From contig NC_074723.1 of the NCBI RefSeq assembly GCF_947242115.1, positions 29,227,043 to 29,291,042 on the forward strand: a DNA stretch of 64,000 bases, given 5' to 3'. Below the pieces are notes generated by a model. That model ran no database searches and had not been told where the DNA came from. It was given only the letters and a program-made list of their open reading frames with translations. Positions 1 through 11,299 of the stretch are shown in pieces (the first letter of the stretch is position 1; each line of letters starts with the position of its first letter). This DNA is from Biomphalaria glabrata. Taxonomy: Eukaryota; Mollusca; Gastropoda; Planorbidae. Both the position numbers and the translations under genes were made by a program.

Positions 1-117
1 AAAATCGCTTTTCTGACATATTGTACATATCCGGTAGTTGTCATGCCGTAATGTGTAATATATCTCTTTATCAATAATAGGCTATTAGTTTGTAGCCAGC
101 TTCTTATAAGTTTAAGA

Positions 118-310
118 GCAATGCCTGGTCGTTCGGGTAGCGCGCAGGACTGATTATCTCGACGGTCCCAGTTTCATACCCTGCTCGATGCCATCCTCCT
201 TCGTCCAGCGGGAGATTTGGATAAGGAAGTAAATTATCTTTAACTTTGAAGGAACATCCAAAGCATGTAAAACATTTTACAGAAAAAACAACATTTTTTA
301 CAAAGCCAAA
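118..310 (+). repeat. tRNA-like SINE-type dispersed repeat (family S2)
   Basis: The segment opens with a tRNA-like stretch (TAGCGCGCAGG resembling a box A, then CGACGGTCCCAG, a weak box B). It continues into a tail reading GTCCAGCGGGAGATTTGG and GAAGGAACATCCAAAGCATG, ending near AAACATTTTAC. The same tail recurs at 10240-10500 and 30299-30445 (both reversed), 36590-36790 and 39285-39480, so this is a dispersed family. The tRNA origin is inferred from the box-like motifs only. Confidence 0.5.
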
Positions 311-895
311 TAAATCTTTGAAAAATTATTATTTTTGACAATCAAAACAAAATCACGTTTTGAATATTCCTTGCGAATAGGCGGATCCGATAGGGATCCG
401 ACTCCGACGGGGGCCGCCTATAACACAAACTCTCTTAGTAATCTTGTTTATCTCAATCTTGAAACTTTTGTATCTTGGACTTTCAAAAGAAACACTTTCT
501 GTTGTCAATCTGGGTCTTTACATCAGCCGGTAGCTAAGCATTCTTGTTTAAAATAGAGGCTTCCTCTACATTTCTAAATATGTGATTAAAAAATAAATAA
601 TTTGATGGAAAATTCTATGCTCTACTATTGGATATAAATATATATATTTCTGTGTATAATTTTCAGACTTAACTTTGGCATTTATATCTAGTGATCATTG
701 AAGACTATTTTCTTCTTGCTTACACATTGTCACTATCAGCAACTGTAACTAGCAGTTATTATCATCAACACTGCTCTAATTATCTGCTTTACAGCACTAA
801 CTACTATAACTAGATGCTATACAGCATAATCACTTTTTGAAATAGTTGTCTTGGAACTTTTAGATCGATTAGGGAGCACAACACAAGAACAAGTA
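311..895. other. no gene seen
   Basis: AT-rich sequence with only short open frames and no recognisable protein similarity, RNA gene or tandem repeat. Confidence 0.5.
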
Positions 896-1009
896 ATAGA
901 AAAAAGAATAACTATTTAAAACCAAAGTTTATCTAATAAGAAATAATCGCTAATTACTGACATTTATCTGAATCTAGCTCTCCCTTGCTATTATTTAAGA
1001 TAAAATTGA

Positions 1010-1480
1010 TTAATTAGCAATAAACGATTAGCTAACTGGTTAATTTTTGGATAGATTTGTGTATTGTTATCGACTATGAATAATTATGCTAAATTTGAAC
1101 TGGATCCGAGAATGGAAAGTGGGAGAGAAAATGTGTCAAAATGTAATAAGGGGAATAAATCCATATACATTTACCCACATCTCTCATTAAGTAGCATCTA
1201 TTTCCCTTATTTCGAAATCATGCAAAATAATATTAATCACCAACAAATAAATAACTAATTGTTTTTATTTTTGTTTATCGAATAGGTTCAATAAATAATT
1301 GTGCAAAGTATTAACTTGATCCGAGAATGGGGAATGGGAGAAAAAAACAACATATTTAAACCTTTACCATATAGACAGACAAAGTTGATATAACCTTTGT
1401 AATAAAAAATATTCTCCACGTGTGAAGTTGTTAATCTATTCAAACTTTTAAAAGGAACTAGAGTCAATAGCACTGTATAG
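1010..1480 (+). repeat. two copies of AT-rich dispersed repeat family D
   Basis: Two adjacent copies share the core GATCCGAGAATGG followed by GGGAGA and a run ending near GACAGACAAAGTTGATAT. The same core, usually with GAGAAATAACGTGTACAAA, CTGTCTGTCTG and AAGCTTATCTAAGGG, recurs at 18605-18975, 19455-19520, 25905-26100, 32440-32615, 36235-36430, 37620-38030, 58300-58520 and 63715-63765. I cannot assign the family to a class. Confidence 0.6.
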
Positions 1481-1604
1481 ATCAATTCTGTATAGTGTCT
1501 AAATAGTCGATTGGAAAGGTATTCTCACAGTACTAAGTTTACTCCGGTCCCTCTAAAGGTCTAACTTGCAATACCGCACCTCAATTACAGTAAACACGTA
1601 ATTT

Positions 1605-1972
1605 TCAGTGTCTAATACACAAGCGTCTAACTACAGTGTCTAATACACAAGCTTCTAACTACAGTGTCTAATACACAAGCTTCTAACTACAGTGTCTAAT
1701 ACACAAGCATCTAACTACAGTATCTAATACACAAGCATCTAACTACAGTATCTAATACACAAGCATCTAACTACAGTGTCTAATACACAAGCATCTAACT
1801 ACAGTGTCTAATACACAAGCTTCTAAGTACAGTGTCTAATACACAAGCATCTAACTACAGTGTCTAATACACAAGCTTCTAAGTACAGTGTCTAATACAC
1901 AAGCTTCTAACTACAGTATCTAATACACAAGCATCTAACTACAGTGTCTAATACACAAGCATCTAACTAGTT
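1605..1972. repeat. 28-bp tandem repeat, about 13 copies
   Basis: The unit CAGTGTCTAATACACAAGC plus TTCTAACTA repeats head to tail with few substitutions (GCTTCT or GCATCT; GTGTC or GTATC). The array is non-coding and has sharp edges. Confidence 0.9.
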
Positions 1973-2224
1973 CATCATGACAAAGCTTATTCTTAGAACA
2001 CATCTTTTCCAGTGGTCCTCAAAGTTGTGAGCCTCCCTTACTTTCAAGGTGCAGAAATGTTTCGTGTGAATCAATAATTGTCTGAAACATACTTTATCTA
2101 AAAATGTCGCTATAATACTTCATCATTTATTTCATTTAATAAAACAAAAATGCATTAGGTCAAGGTTACAATTTAGTCAATATTAAATACGAGACTTCTA
2201 CTTTTGGCCCCACAAAAAAATATT
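1973..2224. other. no gene seen
   Basis: AT-rich sequence without recognisable features. If the minus-strand exons at 2225-3539 are real, this would be their 3' flank. Confidence 0.4.
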
Positions 2225-2416
2225 TTAAAAAATGGGGATATAAAACAAAGAAAGTAAAAAATAGAGAGAAGAAAGCAGGAAACTTAGGAGTGCAACAACC
2301 GCATCTTCTGTGTGGCTTTTCAGTTTCCTAGAAGCTTGGCTAAACTTGTTTAACTTTACATGCAGCAGCAGAAGCTCTTTTTTGGCTTCATATTCTTCTT
2401 CTGTATTAATTGTTCC
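2225..2416 (-). CDS. possible terminal exon of the unrecognised minus-strand gene
   Basis: On the minus strand an AG at 2418-2417 is followed by an open frame of 63 codons ending in TAA at 2225-2227. The peptide begins GTINTEEEYEAKKEL and contains HVKLNKFSQASRKLKS, a charged helix-like composition. The upstream exon at 3042-3110 ends in phase 0, so this exon joins it in frame. The polypyrimidine tract before the acceptor is poor. A second AG eight bases upstream would give a different, short frame. No family is recognised. The call rests on frame continuity and composition only and is tentative. Confidence 0.25.
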   Translation of the reverse strand, partial: GTINTEEEYEAKKELLLLHVKLNKFSQASRKLKSHTEDAVVALLSFLLSSLYFLLSLFYIPIF

Positions 2417-2554
2417 CTTTCCTTAGTGCATAAATAGCAGTGCTTACTACACACAAACTGGATCTTTGGCTGGACCTAATGTCAAAAAAGAGAAATACAA
2501 CTATTCTTACACTCCTGCAAAGTTTTGCTTTTTTTTTTATTACATAATATATAT

Positions 2555-2672
<118 letters not shown>

Positions 2673-3041
2673 AAGGCCTGCTTTCCCAAAAACTAAACAA
2701 CCTACAGAAGATACACACTAAAACTAGGTAGAATTATGGCCAGACATAATATGTACTCAGTGATATCTAATATGAAGTAGAGAAAACACCTGAAGATTAT
2801 CCTGGCCTCTGTATTGCTTAAAACAAAATGTAAGGGCTGTTCTCATACCTTGTTTTTTTGTGTGCTAACATTGTCAATGGAACCATTAAAAGATGGGGAA
2901 AGTCAGAAGCAAAAACAAATGGGAGTGCCATCAGACATCCATGTCGACCAGGAAAATGTTTAAGCCAAACACAACCAGCTAAATGTTTAGGCCAAACTAG
3001 TGTTGACAGGAGAGTGAAAAAAATGACAAGTGTAGACTTAC

Positions 3042-3110
3042 TACTATTGGCTGCTCTAATTCTGTGCCTGTTGAAGTGGAAGCATCCACGTGGTCTTTTG
3101 TCTCATCTAT
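3042..3110 (-). CDS. internal exon of an unrecognised minus-strand gene
   Basis: The minus strand reads TTTCAG, then a 69-base open segment (IDETKDHVDAS, then TSTGTELEQPIV), then GTAAGT, a perfect donor. Both junctions are in phase 0, matching the 3290-3539 exon whose frame also ends in phase 0. The peptide is acidic, Ser/Thr-rich and probably a linker. The strong splice signals and the frame match are the evidence; no homology is recognised. Confidence 0.55.
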
Positions 3111-3289
3111 CTGAAATTTAGAAACATCAATTCAGTAACAAGGTTACAAAGACAGTTTGTGTGGAAAAACAAACTCATATTTGGCTTGCAAAAAAAAAAA
3201 AACAAAAAAAAAAAAAACAGACTTTGTTTTGAAAAGTGACCAAAATTGAGTGTGCAAACTATACATGATTAGTAATAATTTTTTCTTAC

Positions 3290-3539
3290 CTGGACACCAA
3301 ATGATGGAGATCTGTCTCTATGACAGTTCCATTGGTCAACTCGGTCTCTGTTCCTGTGTATTAGTGGAAGAGAGGAGATTGGTCTGCTTCTGACTGTAAG
3401 TGGCGACTTATTACATTCCAAGACTTTTTCACTTGTAAGCCATTTGTAAAATGGGGAGTTTGTATCCTTCTCACCCTTCTGCCAATTATAATGGGTACCA
3501 TTGCAGTTGTGATCAAGATAGACCCATTTGCCGAATTTT
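3290..3539 (-). CDS. exon of an unrecognised host protein (Cys/Trp-containing)
   Basis: The minus strand shows a TTCCAG acceptor, 250 bases open throughout in one frame, and a CAG/GTAAGA donor. The exon begins with the last base of a split codon (upstream phase 2). The peptide contains KFGKWVYLDHNCNGTHYNW, then KGEKDTNSPFYKWLTSEK and VLECNK, followed by a basic Ser/Pro stretch ending PSFGVQ. The spacing of Cys and Trp is faintly like a CW-type zinc finger, but I cannot match it convincingly, so no function is proposed. Upstream exons would lie to the right, where the next kilobases are transposons. The 3042-3110 exon continues the frame. Confidence 0.6.
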
Positions 3540-3703
3540 CTGGAATTATAAATGAACTAATTTTATAGTTTACAATAGTATTATCAAAATAATTAAAATT
3601 ATTGCTTCATCTTCATTATCTGCCCCTTGCCCTTGACTTTCGCGCGGTGAAAGTTTGACTAACGGAAACCTTCCAGCTAAGGCTATTAATAGTACATCTT
3701 CAT
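3540..3703. other. intronic or intergenic sequence, no feature seen
   Basis: A short stretch between the exon acceptor and the left target duplication of the 3712 transposon. Nothing is recognised. Confidence 0.5.
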
Positions 3704-4720
3704 ATTCATACTAGAGATGGGAATCGAACCCAACTTTTAAAGTTCGGGTTCGGTTCGGTTCGGTCAGATTTAAGTTCGAGTTCGGTTCGGTTCGATGACG
3801 AGTATAGTTCGGGTTCGGTTCGGTTCGGTCAGGTCTAAAGTTCGGGTTCGGCTCGGTTCGATGTTATGAAATTATGTAATAGCAAAATTAAGTTATAAGG
3901 TTTAATTATTAGTTAAAACTTTTTTATTTGAATTTTTACATAAAACAAATACTTTGCAACATATAATAGGCCTTTGGGCAATACTTTTGCCAAAATAATG
4001 TTGCCTACAAACATTTAAAGCGTTGTAAAAATGTCTTAATGGAGATAGAAATGAAGATGCGGCAGGTTTTCGCTCAAGTCGGCAAGTGGTTTAATTCAGG
4101 GCGTGACTCAGCGCTAAGTGAATTTTTTTAAAAGGCTAATATCGATGTGCTTTCTTTCAGAACGCACTATTCATCATAATAAAAAAAATTCGAGGGCCAT
4201 ATTAAATCTAATAATAAAGAGGCAGACCTGGCCAACAGAATTATGCAAGGGACATTCTAGGTAGGCCTACATATTGCGCACGTACTTCTATAATGGGCGT
4301 GATCTTTTTAAAGAAATATTCTTTGTGTAAAGACGTCTCTATCGAGGATTTTTTTTTCATACATAAGTCGTCACTATATACGGAAGAAATTCGACTATTT
4401 TGAGACCAAAAAAATGCAGAAGAATCACACTAGCGGAGATGTTTTAAAATGTTTTCTTCAAAACGTTTTGACCCATTTTGTGCATACGCGCCTCGCAAAA
4501 AGCAGTCTTCAGTTGACAAGGTCTTATTAGAAGATAAAATGACATCTCCACTTAATATATTTTAATTTTTAAACATGTAATTATACTAATATTCAGATAA
4601 GTTACACTAAAAATAAAACTTTTTTTTTCGATGCCCCCTCTCTTTGTTAGTTGGTCGTTGGTTTGTCGCTTACAAACAGCTAGTGCAATTGAACCAATAT
4701 AGGCGTTTTATATTTTTACC

Positions 4721-5185
4721 GGTAAGGATAGTATAGATGGACTTCTTATGGTCCGACAGTTACGCTGGGCAGGGCACGTATCCCGTATGGGAGACTAACG
4801 TATGCTAAAGGCAGTCTTTTTTTTTTGTGAGCTAAAAGGTGGTCGACGTTACAGAGGCTCCCCACGGAAACGCTTCAAAGACCAGCTTAGGCGTCAACTT
4901 TGCTTAGCTGACATAGAAGAGAGCAGCTGGTTGCATTCGGCCTTAAAACGAATCAGTTGGAGTTCACTCCCGAAGGCCGCGGTATACACATTTGAGACCA
5001 AAAGAAAATCCGCTGCCGTGGACAAACGAAGACGCGAAAAGAAAAACTAAATCGACCACCTGCGAACAGTGGTTATGCTTGCCCTGGATGTGGCAAATAT
5101 GTAGGTCACAGCTGGGCCTGCTCAGCCATGGGAAAAACTGCATTCCTCACTAATCTTCGGACTCGAAGACAAGCCTTATAATAAT
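4721..5185 (+). mobile_element. LINE 3' fragment (reverse transcriptase C-terminal/zinc-finger region)
   Basis: Translation gives RQLRWAGHVSRM, then GRRYRGSPRKRFKDQLRRQL, TFETKRKSAAVDKRRR and a final CPGCGK zinc-finger-like motif. These are typical of the C-terminus of animal non-LTR retrotransposons. It is heavily 5'-truncated and interrupted near 4800. The aligned position in copy B lacks it, so it inserted into transposon copy A after the two copies separated. Confidence 0.8.
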
Positions 5186-5635
5186 ATATAAACTTAATAA
5201 ACTTTAAAATAAAGTTCTTATGTGAACAACTCAATATAGCCTAACTGTTATTACAATATTCACATATTTAACTTGAGATAGAGATGTAATATTAATGAAA
5301 TATACTGATTTTTAAACAAAATCTAGGTCACCACAAAACAACGTCTTTACTCTTTCATGTCTCAAGATTGTCTGCCCTTTCACATTTGCATTACGCTAAT
5401 TTCATCATCCTTAATACATAAACACCAATCAATCGCTTAACCTCTTCTTAACGCCACCTGAAAAAACACACACACACTTTATGACACCCCTTTTTGTCAA
5501 GAAGTTGCGTCTCCCCATCCCCCAATTCAAGGTACTAACCATCCCCACCCACGGAAGAGGACCCAAAGTTTGAGAAACGCTGCATTAAAAATACTGATGA
5601 TCAATAATGCAAAACAGAATAATAGTATAAATATT

Positions 5636-5827
5636 CAGGGGCGTAGATAGGAATTTTTCATCATTTGGTGGCCCGGGGTGGGCTGGACCTCTTTGGGGGC
5701 CCCTGCATTTTTGCGTAATATTGAATATTTATTGTTAAAAAAACAATAATTTGGGGCCCCCCTCAAGTGGGGGCCCGGGGGGATTTTACATTTTTCACCC
5801 TCCTCCCCCACCCTTGCTACGCCACTG
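5636..5827. mobile_element. short hAT-like MITE nested in copy A
   Basis: The ends CAGGGGCGTAG and CTACGCCACTG are inverted relatives. The flanks TAAATATT (5628-5635) and ATAATATT (5828-5835) match at six of eight bases. The interior has C- and G-runs around GGGCCC, as in 54056-54235. It carries no coding capacity and is absent from copy B. Confidence 0.65.
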
Positions 5828-6450
5828 ATAATATTCCAATATAGAATAGGCCTACTTCACAATTTTGTAAAAATAAATCACTTAATAGAAGATAATTAAA
5901 TTTTATTTTAAACTAGAACACAAATGAACTTATTTATATCTACACTCTCTAATCGGCAAAAAAATATTCTACTCTCAACTAATAGCCATCTCAAATAAAA
6001 GTGACAATATATTAATGTCAACTTTCTACTTACTAGCAACTTGAATTTAGATCTAGATCTAATTAGAGGGCGCCTATTCGACTCAAAACCAATATTGCCA
6101 ACAGCCCGCGAAAATTCAAGGTTAGGGGAGAGTCGGCACGTACGGAAAAACCCATGGGAATCAAAGCGCGCCGCTTTTTTTTTTCAAACTACCACCACCA
6201 CCCCCTCCCAAGTTTTCAAAGTATAATGGAATCATTAGAATTTAAATAAAATATTTAAGTAATTTTGTTTTAAACCCAAAATATTAAAAAGGGAAGTAAA
6301 AATTGCAAAATTAGTTCGGTGAAGAAAAGGAGGGTTCGTTCGGTTCGGTTCGTACCAAGCAGTTTCAAAGTTCGGGTTCGGTTCGGTTCGGTCATAAGTG
6401 AGGTTCGAGTTCGGTTCGGGTTCGGTTCGTTTCCCATCTCTAATTCATAC

Positions 6451-7253
6451 ATAGTAGATCTAGTACATGTGTCTGACTATAGCCTCTAGACTGGCCTAGA
6501 CCTAATGTTATCGTAAAGCCTTTATATATGAATCTATTTTTTTTTTTTGTGCTTTATAGATCCATTATAAAGTAAACAATTATTGTTATACTTACGTTGC
6601 CTCTACTGAGTCCATTCTCAAAGTTTAAATAAATCTAAAACCTAAAAGAATCTGTTTCGCTTTCGTTAAGTAGTTCTTCCCTTGGATCAGTTGAAAAGGA
6701 AGTTATAGATCTAGATCTAGAGTCTACTAAAAATTCGGATCAAATAAACAAGGAGATAAGGAAAAGCTAATTTATTTAGATATCTAGAGTTAGATCTATA
6801 TAAAATATATAGTTCTAGACTTCTAGATCTAGTCTAGATCGAAATATTAAAATCATAGTTCTTTCGCAGCCTAGATTTAGTCATAGCTCAAGAAAATGAG
6901 ATTGCATTTTGTTATTATAACTTGCTTTTACATGTGCTTAGAGGTTGTAACGGAGGATCTGTAGCTATAATACATTTAACATTAGGCAGGGGCGGCCTTA
7001 GCAGTGCACGGGGCCCTGGGAGAGCGTAATTTGCGGGGCCCTTTGCCTCAAGGGTAGTGTAGACTATATATACCATAGAACATTACTCTAACCGGCTAAT
7101 TAGTCTCTAACGCTGTAACAATAACAATAAAGTATCTCCGCCTCTAAGCCGTGGCCCTTATTTTTGCTACAAAACATAGAACATTACGTAACTACATTAC
7201 GTAAGTATATTATATATTAGGCTACTAGTCGACCGGCGGCGTAGCATACGCCG
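6451..7253. other. spacer between transposon copies A and B/C
   Basis: AT-rich with many TCTAGATC motifs. At 6985-7060 there is a hAT-end-like GCAGGGGCGGCCTTAGC with a GGGGCCC tract but no matching opposite end nearby. Nothing coding is seen. Confidence 0.4.
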
Positions 7254-7337
7254 CTATTTTGTATGGCCGGTCTTAGGCCACTGCAAGCTATGCGACCGCA
7301 GTGGGCCCCCACTTTCAAAGGATCCACACTTTTATAG

Positions 7338-9548
7338 TAGAGATGGGAAACGAACCGAACCCGAACCGAACACACCGAACTCGAACCTCACTTATGACCG
7401 AACCGAACCGAACCCGAACTTTGAAACTGCTCGGTACGAACCGAACCGAACGAACCCTCCTTATCTTAACCGAACTAATTTTGCAAATTTCTACATCCTT
7501 TTTTTTTTTAGTTTAATAATAGGCCTAATAATAATAAAATACTTAAATATTTTATTTTAATTCTAATGATTCCATTATCCAAACATGGGATAGATAAAGG
7601 GGGTGGGGGTATTTTGGAAACTAAAGAAAAATAAAAGCGCGCGCGAGGTATGCCCATGGGTTTTTCCATACGTGCCGACTCTCCCTGCCCCTGAATTTTC
7701 ACGGGCTGTTTGCAATATTTCTTTTGAACCGATTAGCCCGCCCTCTCAGTAGATCTAATAAGTAGTAAGTCAATCTTAAAATATTGTCACTTCTATTGAA
7801 ATGGCTGTTAGTTGAGAGTAGAATATTTTTGGACGACTATAGAGTGTAGATATAAATCTTCAATAAGTTCATATGTATTCTAGTTTAAAATACATTTAAT
7901 TATCTTCTTTTCATAGTAACATCAGTTTAAAACGGATTCTCTTTTATAAATATTTAATATTAGAACTATTTAAAAAACTTAATATTTAATTACTAAATAA
8001 CGGTATTTACATTTCTTTTTAGTGTTGTATGTTTAAAAAATGTGAAGTATTCCGTATAGGAATATTATTACTATTATTCTGGTTTGCATTATTGATCATC
8101 AGTATTTTTAATGCACGGGTGTGGGGATGGCGAGTACCTCGAATTGGGAGGGGTGGAAGCAACTTCCTGACAAATAGGGAGTGCTATAGAGTGTGTGTGT
8201 GTGTGTTTCCTGGCGATTGATTGGTGTATGCATGTATGATGAGGATGATGAAATTAGAGTAATGAAAATGTGAAACGGCAGACAATGTTGAGAAATGAAA
8301 GTGTAAAGACGTTGTTTTGTGGTGAGCTAGATTTCGTTTAAATATCAGTATATTTCATTAATATTACATCTATATCTCAAGTTAAATATGTGAATATTGT
8401 AATAACAGTTAAGCTATATTGAGCTGCTCGCATAAGAAATTTCTTTTAAAGTTTAAGTAAAAATATAAAACGTCTTTATTGGTTCAATAAACTTCAATTA
8501 TACTAGCTGTTGGTAACCGACAAACCAACTAACAAATAAAGGGGGCGTCGAAATAAATGTTTTCTTTTCAGTGTAACTTATCTGAATATTAGTAAAATTA
8601 TATGTTTAAAAATTAAAATATATTAAGTAGGAATATCTTCTAATAAGACCTTGTTAAATGTAGACTGCTTTTGCGAGGCGCGTATGCAACAATGTTGGTC
8701 AAAACGTTTTGAAGAACACATTTTAAAACATCTCCGCTAGTGTGATTCTTCTGGATTTTTTGTCTCATAATAGTCGAATTTCTTCCGTTTAGTGCTATTC
8801 ATTATAATGACGACTTATGTAGGAAAAAAAAGTTTGCGACAGAGACGTCTTAACACGAAGAATATTTCTGAAAAAGATCACGCTTATTACAGAAGTACGT
8901 GTGCAATATGTAGGCCTACCTAGAATGTCCCTCACATAATACTATTGGTCAGGGCTGCTTCTTTATTACTAGATTTAATATGGCCCTCGACTTTTTAAAA
9001 AAATAAAATGACTAGTGCGTTCTGTAAGAAAACATAAATATAAGCTTTTTAAAAATTCTCTCTTCTTACTATGAGATAAAGTTTAGAATACGCTTAGCGC
9101 CGCGTCCCGCCCGGAATTAAACCCCTTGCCGACTTGTAGGCTTTATGTAGGCAACATTATTTCGGGAAAAAAATACAACTGACCATAGGTCTACTATATA
9201 TATGTGTGTGACACTGACTCATTAAGAAATTTTTTACAACCCTTGAAATTTATGTAGGCAACATTATTTTGGAATAGGCCTATTATATGTTGCAAAGTAT
9301 TTGTTTTATGAAAAATTCAAATGAAAGTGTTTTTATCTAATAGGCTACATTTCATTAAGCCTAATAACTTAATTTCGCTATTACATAATTTCATAACATC
9401 GAACCGAGCCGAACCCGAACTTTGGACCTGACCGAACCGAACCGAACCCGAACTATACTCGTCATCGAACCGAACCGAACCCGAACTTAAATCTGACCGA
9501 ACCGAACCGAACCCGAACTTTAAAAGTTGGGTTCGAATCCCATCTCTA
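7338..9548 (-). mobile_element. non-autonomous hAT-like DNA transposon, copy B
   Basis: Ends TAGAGATGGGAAACGAACC and the inverted form finishing CCCATCTCTA lie within a perfect 8-bp duplication, TTTTATAG (7330-7337 and 9549-9556). It is the reverse-orientation relative of copy A (3712-6442), sharing the hexamer arrays (CCGAAC in this orientation) and the interior. It is 2211 bp long and has no coding frame. It sits inside copy C, so it is younger than that insertion. Confidence 0.85.
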
Positions 9549-9739
9549 TTTTATAGGACCCGCGCTAATTCAAGGTGTATAAATTATTAAATTAAACGAT
9601 CTTATAACATAAAACAGATTTTCCGCGCCCTCTTGTCGATTTACCAGGAGCTCCTGAAAATCTCCCTAAGTTGCAAGATATACGAAAAAGGTCTTAAAAT
9701 ATACGGAAATATATAGAAAAAAATTGTCATTTTGGGGTG

Positions 9740-10015
9740 TCATTCAATATGGAAAACGCCAATCCTACGAGCGATAAATACAAACGGCATTATGCATTGG
9801 CCGTAATTGTGTAATCAGGTAAAAAAAGCTTCTCGCGCCTCAAACTAATGAAGAATTACTTGAGGTCAACAATTCTCAAAGATTGATTGAAATGTTAGGT
9901 AATTCTAGCTATTGAGAGGGATCTATGTAGGAAACTGAAATATTATGATATACTATATGACTTTGCTAAACGCAAGACTCGTAAAGTAATTCTGTACGTA
10001 GTAAAAAATGAATAA
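9740..10015 (+). pseudogene. decayed hAT transposase C-terminus (ZMYM1-like)
   Basis: In broken frames the text reads SRLKLMKNYLRST, LAIERDLCRKLKYYDIL and YDFAKRKTRKV. This is the C-terminal dimerisation region of hAT transposases of the ZMYM1-like kind. Stops and frame changes make it non-functional. A sister copy is at 52690-53200. Confidence 0.75.
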
Positions 10016-10239
10016 AATGCATAGACGAATTTATTTTCTACTACAAACTCTTAATTTTCACTAATTATCCGTCTCTCTACCCAAACTTGGCCCCGCGAAA
10101 TCCGTTTCGCATAGGGCCCCACAATGCCTAAGTCCGGCCCTGCTATTTAGTGACTGGTGAATATACATAGTAGATTACTTGTTCTCTTTCCATGACTTCT
10201 TGGTCAGAATGGTTAAGTCCGCCGCTGCTATTTAGTGTT

Positions 10240-10500
10240 TGTAAAATGTTTGTTTGTAAAATGTTTTACATGTTTCGGATGTTCCTTCAGAGTTGAAGAT
10301 AGTTTACTTCCTAGTCCAAACCTCCCGCAGGACGAAGGGAAATGGGAACAGGCAGGGTTTGACAGTCCAGCGCGCTGCCACCCGTAGCAAGGTGTGAATA
10401 CCCACGTGTTCTCCCCCCCCCCCACCTCTTGTTTTTTCGTGGGGTGACTGTCCGCAGAAATAAGAGAGTGATCTTTCCTTTTCTTCTTGCTCGTCCAAAC
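10240..10500 (-). repeat. SINE-type repeat S2, reverse copy
   Basis: The minus strand carries the S2 tail (GTTTGGACTAGGAAGTAAAC, GAAGGAACATCCGAAAC) after a GCGCGCTGGACTGTC head. The stretch CAGAAATAAGAGAGTGATC at its edge also appears near 23650 and 39310, so it belongs to a larger composite repeat. Confidence 0.6.
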
Positions 10501-11299
10501 TCTTGTAGGAATAAGAGAATTATATAATAGAAGATTGTAATTGTTCGGCATGAACAGAGGCCAATTAAAAGGAAAACACTCGTGCACTACTATTATGTAC
10601 TCTGCAAATTGAAGCCAATTGGACGTTATATAAGAATGAAGTGTGCTATAAGAGCCACTGGCGGATCTGGGAAAGGGGGGACGGACGGTAGGGGCTATCG
10701 CCACGTTTTTCTAACACGTTGATACGGGGTTTCCCACGGCCGCACGATGTCTATGCGAAGTAGTCTATTGGGAAAAAAAACAACAACTTAATACGTCATC
10801 GCCAAACTTTCTGGAAGCTTATTGGCCGAAATAACTGTACAAGCACATCAGCTGGTTCAATACAGGCGCGAGCAAGCTACTCTGCCTCATCGTGGCGCTC
10901 GTGTGGAAACGGCCATTAGAGGAAGTGGTTAGGCTAAATTGGTAGCAACACAAGACTCCCTTGGGGATGCCCACGGGTTAGCGACAGCTTACCCATTGCA
11001 TGGAGCGGTGTTGAAAGTGAGAAAATCCATGCGCCGTTCCTCAAGTGACCGTTACATTAATGGCGAGTTCCCCACGGTTAGCTTGGTACAACAAAGGAAA
11101 ATGGCGGAGGTTCACGGTGTACTCGGTCTTTGGCCATGTCTAGCTCGGGGACCAGATGCATCGGAAATAGCAATGCTCTCCATGAACATTTTTTTTAACA
11201 TCAATTGCCAAATTACTGAGTCGCAAATTTTTTCGTTAATCGCAATTATTTCGATCTGAAGATTCAATAGTTGGGATGGTGACACACATTCCAGCTTAC
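10501..11299. other. no gene seen; contains a short shared repeat
   Basis: No convincing exon. The segment CTGCCTCATCGTGGCGC near 10885 recurs inverted near 16615-16630, showing a dispersed repeat. A hAT-end-like CCACTGGCGGATCTGGG at about 10655 has no visible partner. Confidence 0.4.

Larger units (their letters stand above)
3712..6442 (+). mobile_element. non-autonomous hAT-like DNA transposon, copy A
   Basis: The element starts TAGAGATGGGAATCGAACC and ends in the inverted form GGTTCGTTTCCCATCTCTA. A perfect 8-bp duplication, ATTCATAC, flanks it at 3704-3711 and 6443-6450. Just inside each end are short arrays of GGTTCG-type hexamers (about 3740-3870 and 6333-6432). Most of the element matches copy B at 7338-9548 in reverse orientation. 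There is no transposase frame. Its extra length over copy B is explained by a LINE fragment (about 4721-5185) and a small element (5636-5827). The 8-bp duplication and TAG-type end suggest the hAT superfamily (inference). Confidence 0.85.
7262..10142 (+). mobile_element. hAT element (ZMYM1-like type), copy C, hosting copy B
   Basis: The left part (TATGGCCGGTCTTAGGCC, then GCGACCGCAGTGGGCC) and the right part (ending AAGTCCGGCCCTG) align with the element at 52401-53336. Flanks CTATTTTG (7254-7261) and CTATTTAG (10143-10150) agree at seven of eight bases. Copy B (7338-9548) with its own duplication interrupts it 76 bp from its left end. The right third holds a decayed transposase C-terminus (9740-10015). 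Both ends are clear, but the body is strongly shortened relative to an autonomous hAT. Confidence 0.8.

Noticed and set aside
10939-11259. Plus-strand protein starting near 10939
   Set aside because: No homology and repeat sequence at its start. The neighbouring minus-strand text is a hAT remnant.
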